The position numbers and the translations under genes are program-made. A DNA stretch of 32,943 nt from Streptomyces torulosus (lineage in GTDB: Bacteria > Actinomycetota > Actinomycetes > Streptomycetales > Streptomycetaceae), in NCBI RefSeq assembly GCF_001419765.1, contig NZ_LIRK01000037.1:1-32943 (forward strand), in the 5' to 3' direction. Of this stretch, positions 28,791-32,943 are shown piece by piece. Position 1 is the first letter of the stretch; each line of letters starts with the position of its first letter. The notes beneath the pieces were generated by a model. It was not told the origin of the DNA. It saw nothing but the letters and a program-made list of their open reading frames with translations, and made no database searches.

Positions 28791-29557
28791 AGGAGGAGGC
28801 CCGCCGCGGCTATTGGTGCGAGTGCTGGACCCAAGACCTCGACGGAGAGGGCGGGTTGGAGCTCCGGGGGTCGTTCGACGCCTACTCGGCACCGCAGGCA
28901 GACAGATGGGTTGCGGTCGCGCTCCGCACGATCTCGCCGGCGTTCGACCCGGACGCATCCGCCCAGGCGTGGGAGTGGCTGTACGACGGCCGCATAGAGA
29001 CGCGCCGAGCCCTGTTGCGCTGCGAGCCCTGCACGGTGTCGGTCACTCATGCCACGACCCGCATCACCTGGACCATCCGACCGGTGATCTTCCTGCCACT
29101 CGCACACCGTCAAGGCAGGGAACTGTCTTCCTGCGCATACGACTTCAAGGCAGGGAACTGTCTTCCTGCGCATACGACTTCAAGCCCCGACCGGACCAGC
29201 CGACCGACTGAGTTACAACTTTCTCTACGGGTTCAAGGCGGCTCGCTCCGCTCCCCGCGCGCGGCCCGACCCCCGGCCGGGCCTGCGCTCCTGCCTCCGT
29301 CCCGCTCCAGCCCGGCCGGCGCCCGTGCCGCGCGCACAGCAATCGGCCACCTGACGTCAGAGAAGGGGTACGTCGTGGCTGGGGCGGTCGGCTCCACGGC
29401 TTTACGGAGCCACTTTGGCGCGAGCCTCGAAGATCATGGCCCCAACGTCGTGCTTTACCGGGCAGGTCCGCAGACTGCCCGACGCGCCGGAAGCTTACGG
29501 GGCCATGATCACTCGCGCCAAAGCAGCGCCACCCCAAAGCCGTTCCACCGACCTTGA
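28784..29557 (+). CDS. Hypothetical protein, C-terminus shifted by a 35-bp duplication
   Basis: The first 120 or so residues look like a real Streptomyces protein (GYWCECWTQDLDGEGG, RWVAVALRTISPAFDPD, EWLYDGRIETRRALL, TRITWTIRPV). GTG 28784 overlaps the upstream stop and follows GGGAGA. A tandem 35-bp duplication at 29112-29181 changes the frame: with one copy the protein would end AYDFKPRPDQPTD at a TGA (29211), giving 130 residues. With two copies it runs on to 29557 (257 residues) through sequence that otherwise looks non-coding. The function is not known. Confidence 0.62.
   Translation: MLKEEARRGYWCECWTQDLDGEGGLELRGSFDAYSAPQADRWVAVALRTISPAFDPDASAQAWEWLYDGRIETRRALLRCEPCTVSVTHATTRITWTIRPVIFLPLAHRQGRELSSCAYDFKAGNCLPAHTTSSPDRTSRPTELQLSLRVQGGSLRSPRAARPPAGPALLPPSRSSPAGARAARTAIGHLTSEKGYVVAGAVGSTALRSHFGASLEDHGPNVVLYRAGPQTARRAGSLRGHDHSRQSSATPKPFHRP
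29112..29181 (+). repeat. 35-bp perfect tandem duplication
   Basis: Two adjacent exact copies of a unit beginning AAGGCAGGGAACTGTCTTCC (29112-29146 and 29147-29181). The unit contains an imperfect palindrome (GCAGGGAA...TTCCTGC), which may promote slippage. It lies inside the gene at 28784. Confidence 0.95.
29390..29523. repeat. Nested inverted repeats in a non-coding region
   Basis: CTTTGGCGCGAG (29413-29424) and GATCATGGCCCC (29432-29443) pair in order with GGGGCCATGATC (29499-29510) and CTCGCGCCAAAG (29512-29523), with a 7-base bulge on the left. The loop contains CGGGCAG/CTGCCCG (29459-29481). A second hairpin, GGCTCC/GGAGCC, precedes it (29390-29411). The stretch 29212-29735 holds no supported gene. 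A large cruciform here could be a replication or transfer origin, or a mobile-element remnant. Confidence 0.7.
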
Positions 29558-29735
29558 CTCTTCAGCGCGCTGTTTCGATCGCCTGCGATCGGGGTGAGGC
29601 GTTTTCAGATGCGTTTCGATCACCTTTTGGTGGTTGAAGTGTTGTGGGAACTTCTGAGGTGGTGGTGGTCGTCTGCGTGGGTGCGCTGTCCAGCGTGTTC
29701 GGTGGTTGTGCGTCTTCGAGCGGGAGGGGTCTGGA

Positions 29736-30068
29736 GTGGCTGAAGAGATCGGGATTGCGGAGGCTGTGGAGTACCTGCGGGCGGAGTTGGTGGCTGCGGC
29801 GGCGGGTGGCGGTAGCGGCCCGCGGTTTGAGGTGGGGCCGGTGGAGTTGGAGTTCTCGGTGGAGATGCGTAAGGAGGGCAAGGGCAAGGCCGGGCTGAAG
29901 GCGTGGGTGGTGTCGGCCGGTGTGGAGGCTTCGGTGTCGAAGGCGTCGGTGCATCGGGTGAAGCTGGTGCTGACGCCTAAGGATGCCGTGACCAACGGCG
30001 CCTATCACGTGAACACCGATCAGCCGGATGCCACGGGCGAGATGCTGGGGTCGAAGTTCGGCGGGTAG
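29736..30068 (+). CDS. Trypco2 (trypsin-co-occurring) domain protein
   Basis: A 110-residue protein matching the Trypco2 family: IGIAEAVEYLRAELVAAAA, then RFEVGPVELEFSVEMRKEGKG, KAGLKAWVVSAGVEAS and SVHRVKLVLTPKD. GTG 29736 follows GGGAGGGG. The family is typically encoded next to trypsin-like proteases fused to NTPases in actinobacteria, and exactly such a gene follows 76 bp later on the same strand. It may act as an adaptor or protease-controlled component. Its biochemical role is not established. Confidence 0.82.
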   Translation: MAEEIGIAEAVEYLRAELVAAAAGGGSGPRFEVGPVELEFSVEMRKEGKGKAGLKAWVVSAGVEASVSKASVHRVKLVLTPKDAVTNGAYHVNTDQPDATGEMLGSKFGG

Positions 30069-30144
30069 CGCGGGCTGTATCACACGGTGTGGGCCCAGGG
30101 GCATGGTGTCTCTGGGCTCTGTTGTCGGGACGGGGAGGTGCGGG

Positions 30145-32943
30145 GTGGAGCGGGCGCGGGTGGCGGTGGTGCGGTCCGGTGACGCCCGGGGGTCTGGGTA
30201 TGTGCTGGGCGGGCGGCTGGTGCTGACGGCCGCGCACGTCCTCAAGGACCACGGGCAGGTGTCGGTGCAGTTGCCGGGTTTGGCCGGGCGGGTGCCGTGC
30301 CAGGTGGTGTGGTCCCGGTTCGAGGACGGTCCTGCGGGGTGGGACGCGGCGCTGCTACTGGCCGGGGATGATCTCTCGGACAGGCCCTTGCCTGGGGTTC
30401 GGTGGGGGCGGCTGGTGACCATGCAGGCCTGCCCTGCGCAGGCGCTGGGGTATCCGGTGGTGGGGCAGGCCGGCGGGGATGCGGTGTCGCTCGTGCAGGT
30501 TGACGGGCGGGTCTTGCCGGAGAGCGGCCGGGACAGAGACCGCTACGTCCTGGTCGCCAGCATGGGGGCCCAGTCTCACGAGGGCGCTTCGCCGTGGGGT
30601 GGGATGTCCGGGTCCGCGTTGTGGTGCGGCAGTACACCGGGGATGGCGCCGCTGCTGACCGGTGTGGTGGCTGGTGATCCGCCCGACTGGAGCCACACCC
30701 AGCTGGAGGCCGTCCCCGCCTATGTGCTGGCGTCGGACCAGAGTGTGCGGGAGCTGGTCGAGGAACACACCGGGCGGGCGATGCTGCTGGAGCCCGCAGA
30801 CCTGCAACACCTCACCGACCGCACCGCAAGCCCCCGGCCGCCACGCTCGCCCGCCGACCTGCTGCGCCCGGAGCAGGCGGTGGTGTCCTTCATGGGACGC
30901 GAAAACCTCCTCGATGACCTAACCCTTTGGTGCCAGCCGTCCCCAGAGCAGGCGGACCCCGCCCCTGACAGCGGGGCAGCGGGTGGGATGTGGGGGTGGG
31001 AGCAGAGCGTGGTGCAGGCTCGGCTGCTGACCGGCGCGGGCGGTGCGGGCAAGACCCGGCTGGCCGCCGAACTCGCCACCCGAATGACAGGGCAGGGCTG
31101 GACCGCGATCCGCCTGACCACCGACACGGGAGTGCGGCTGGATTCCCTGTCCGGGGTGTGCCGGCCGCTGCTGGTCATCGTCGACTACGCCGAAACCCGA
31201 ATCCCGCAACTCCACGCACTGCTGGAAGCGGTCGACCACGACCAGGCCACAAGTCCCGTACGCCTGCTGGCCCTGGCCCGCGCCGCAGGCGACTGGTGGA
31301 CCCGCGCCACCGAACACCCCCACGGCCAGGCTCTGGCCACAGCCACGGTCACACCGGTCCTGGCCCTACACCACACCCCGCAAGAGCGCGCCACCGCCTA
31401 CCGGCAGGCCCTCGGTGACTTCAGCACCCTGCTGCGCCGGTTCTTCCCCGCCACCGACTGGGCGGCCCTGCTGCCCAGTCTCACTGATGCGGCGGCATTA
31501 CCAGCACTGGCCAGTGCCGAGTTCGACACGCCGCTGTCGCTGCAGATGGCCGCCCTCCTCGCCCTGCTGGACGCCACCGGTATCCCCCAGCCCTCCGGCC
31601 CAGCCGCCGTGTTGGAAGGTCGGCTGCTGGGACACGAACGCAAATACTGGGACGAGACCGCCGACACCCCCGGACGGGGCCTGAGCGGCGAACGCAGCGG
31701 AACCGAAACCCGCGCTCTCGCCGTCGCCCTGGCCTGCCTGGTCCCCGCCACCAACCGTGAGCACGCCCGAGCACTCCTGGCCCAACTCCCTGGTCTGACC
31801 GACGAGAGCGCGGCGGCTGTCTGCGGGGCGCTGGCCACCTGGCTGGCAGATCTCTACCCGACCCAGGCAGGCTCGGTATGGGGCAGCCTCCAGCCCGACC
31901 GAATCGCCGAATACCACCTCGGCACCCAAGCCGACCGCGAACCAGAGCTGTTCACCCGCATCCTGACCACCCTACCCGCCACACCTGCCGCGCAGGCCCT
32001 GACTGTTCTGGCCCGCACCGCCCAACACCCCCACCACCACGCTGTAATCAGCAGCATCTTGTGCAACGCCGTCACCACCGCCCCGACCGTGCTGGGACCG
32101 GCCGCCCTGACCACAGCCACACGCACACCCCACCCCGCACCCCTGATTGCCGCCCTGGCACAGCTGACTCGCACCACGCAGGACATCGCCCTGCTGCACC
32201 ACCTCAGCGACCACCTACCAGACTCCAGCCTGGTCCTGAGTGAATGGGCCGCCGGCCTCAGCACGGCCCTGGTCAAACACCACGATAGGCACGATCCCGA
32301 CCTACCCAAGCTCGCCACCTCGCTGAACAACCAGGCGAACCGCCTTGCGAATCTGGGGCGGCGGGAGGAGGCCCTGACCGCCATCACCCGCGCCGTCGAG
32401 ACCTACCAGATCCTGGCGGAGCAGCGACCCGACGCCTTCCTACCCGACCTCGCAATGTCCCTGAACAACCATTCCGGCCACCTTGCGGGCCTGGGGCGGC
32501 GGGAGGAGGCGCTGGCCGCCGTCACCCGCGCCGTCGAGATCCGCAAGGCCCTAGCCGAGCAGCGACCCGACGCCTTCCTCCCCGACCTCGCCAGTTCGCT
32601 GAACAACCGGTCCGTCCACCTTGCGGGCCTGGGGCGGCGGGAGGAGGCCCTGGCCGCCGTCACCCGCGCCGTCGAGACCTACCAGATCCTGGCCGAACAG
32701 CGACCCGACGCCTTCCTACCCGACCTCGCCGGCTCGCTGAACAACCAATCCAACCGCCTTGCGGATCTGGGACGGCGGGAGGAAGCTCTGACCGCCGCCA
32801 CCCGCGCCGTCGAGACCTACCAGATCCTGGCCGAACAGCGACCCGACGCCTTCCTACCCGACCTCGCCAGCTCGCTGAACAACCGGTCCGTCCACCTTGC
32901 GGGCCTGGGGCGGCGGGAGGAGGCCCTGGCCGCCGTCACCCGC
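30145..32943 (+). CDS. Trypsin-like protease / STAND NTPase / TPR protein (3' end outside window)
   Basis: The frame is open from GTG 30145 (GGGGAGG at 30132-30138; an ATG at 30103 is also in frame) to the window edge, 933 residues without a stop. Residues 1-200 form a trypsin-like serine protease with His31 (LTAAHVL), Asp67 (GWDAALLL) and Ser155 (GGMSGSALW). A STAND-type NTPase follows: Walker A LLTGAGGAGKT (Lys303), Walker B LLVIVDYAE (342-350), then helical domains. TPR-type repeats of 46 residues begin about residue 722. This domain set belongs to predicted actinobacterial conflict systems in which an NTPase switch is thought to control a protease. No natural stop is seen. Confidence 0.85.
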   Translation, partial: MERARVAVVRSGDARGSGYVLGGRLVLTAAHVLKDHGQVSVQLPGLAGRVPCQVVWSRFEDGPAGWDAALLLAGDDLSDRPLPGVRWGRLVTMQACPAQALGYPVVGQAGGDAVSLVQVDGRVLPESGRDRDRYVLVASMGAQSHEGASPWGGMSGSALWCGSTPGMAPLLTGVVAGDPPDWSHTQLEAVPAYVLASDQSVRELVEEHTGRAMLLEPADLQHLTDRTASPRPPRSPADLLRPEQAVVSFMGRENLLDDLTLWCQPSPEQADPAPDSGAAGGMWGWEQSVVQARLLTGAGGAGKTRLAAELATRMTGQGWTAIRLTTDTGVRLDSLSGVCRPLLVIVDYAETRIPQLHALLEAVDHDQATSPVRLLALARAAGDWWTRATEHPHGQALATATVTPVLALHHTPQERATAYRQALGDFSTLLRRFFPATDWAALLPSLTDAAALPALASAEFDTPLSLQMAALLALLDATGIPQPSGPAAVLEGRLLGHERKYWDETADTPGRGLSGERSGTETRALAVALACLVPATNREHARALLAQLPGLTDESAAAVCGALATWLADLYPTQAGSVWGSLQPDRIAEYHLGTQADREPELFTRILTTLPATPAAQALTVLARTAQHPHHHAVISSILCNAVTTAPTVLGPAALTTATRTPHPAPLIAALAQLTRTTQDIALLHHLSDHLPDSSLVLSEWAAGLSTALVKHHDRHDPDLPKLATSLNNQANRLANLGRREEALTAITRAVETYQILAEQRPDAFLPDLAMSLNNHSGHLAGLGRREEALAAVTRAVEIRKALAEQRPDAFLPDLASSLNNRSVHLAGLGRREEALAAVTRAVETYQILAEQRPDAFLPDLAGSLNNQSNRLADLGRREEALTAATRAVETYQILAEQRPDAFLPDLASSLNNRSVHLAGLGRREEALAAVTR
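32308..32943 (+). repeat. 138-bp tandem repeats encoding TPR units
   Basis: Unit starts at 32308, 32446, 32584, 32722 and 32860 are exactly 138 bp apart (46 residues). Each encodes a version of SLNN..., LGRREEALAAVTRAVE and LAEQRPDAFLPDLA. Units 2 to 5 are very similar at DNA level. The array continues past the window edge. Confidence 0.92.

Noticed and set aside
31854..32387. Minus-strand ORFs under the STAND/TPR gene
   Set aside because: They are low-complexity Arg/Ser/Ala frames opposite a clearly coding plus strand.
32308..32943. Possible satellite or CRISPR array at the right edge
   Set aside because: The 138-bp period is an exact multiple of three, is in frame and encodes TPR units in a long open frame.

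Overview
The window looks like a Streptomyces or close actinomycete chromosome. GC is very high, GTG starts preceded by GGAGG-type ribosome sites are common, and the gene content is that of actinomycete integrative and conjugative elements (AICEs). Two such elements appear to sit in tandem at the 3' end of one tRNA gene. The tRNA 3' end occurs at base 1 and again at 18718-18743. The two copies share at least 21 identical bases. The tRNA resembles a Streptomyces tRNA-Arg, but its anticodon is outside the window.

Element 1 (1-18743) has, from left to right: an att copy; a terminator; a 171-base imperfect palindrome; a TIR-domain gene; then a long minus-strand operon read from about 12878 down to 1464. 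In reading order the operon encodes a small protein, a Pycsar-effector-like membrane protein (PycTM), a DUF2637 spread protein, a GGDEF protein, a C5 cytosine methyltransferase, an RRQRL zinc protein, a TraB/FtsK translocase, several small membrane or zinc proteins, a Prim-Pol primase, a RepA-like ATPase, excisionase and integrase. A divergent control region (about 12880-13214) leads to an XRE regulator and a Pif-like Nudix protein. Then come a minus-strand HD hydrolase and a two-headed GntR-type regulator. Lower-GC cargo sits at both ends: the TIR gene at the left, and at the right a 720-residue HTH/coiled-coil/HEAT/ABC-ATPase protein with a divergent small membrane protein.

Element 2 (18744 onward) is pSAM2-like and uses a different replication mode. 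It carries cargo (an unknown protein and a NERD-domain protein), int, xis, a rolling-circle RepSA initiator whose best start codon is ATC, SpdD-like and other spread proteins, a mobile element transfer protein, DUF2637 and TraSA. Its control genes are a KorSA-like GntR/UTRA regulator, a Pif-like Nudix protein and an RsbW-like ATPase. Five copies of an ACTCGTCTA-type motif lie at promoters or gene starts and probably define the KorSA regulon. No right-hand att copy is visible, so the element's right end is either beyond the window or lost.

After a structured non-coding stretch (about 29212-29735), the window ends in a Trypco2 protein followed by a trypsin-like protease/STAND NTPase/TPR protein that is cut by the window edge. 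This pair resembles described actinobacterial NTPase conflict systems. Overall the window is a layered island in which transfer, replication and copy-control genes surround several probable defence or signalling modules: TIR, GGDEF plus PycTM, HTH-HEAT-ABC ATPase, NERD, and Trypco2 plus protease-STAND.
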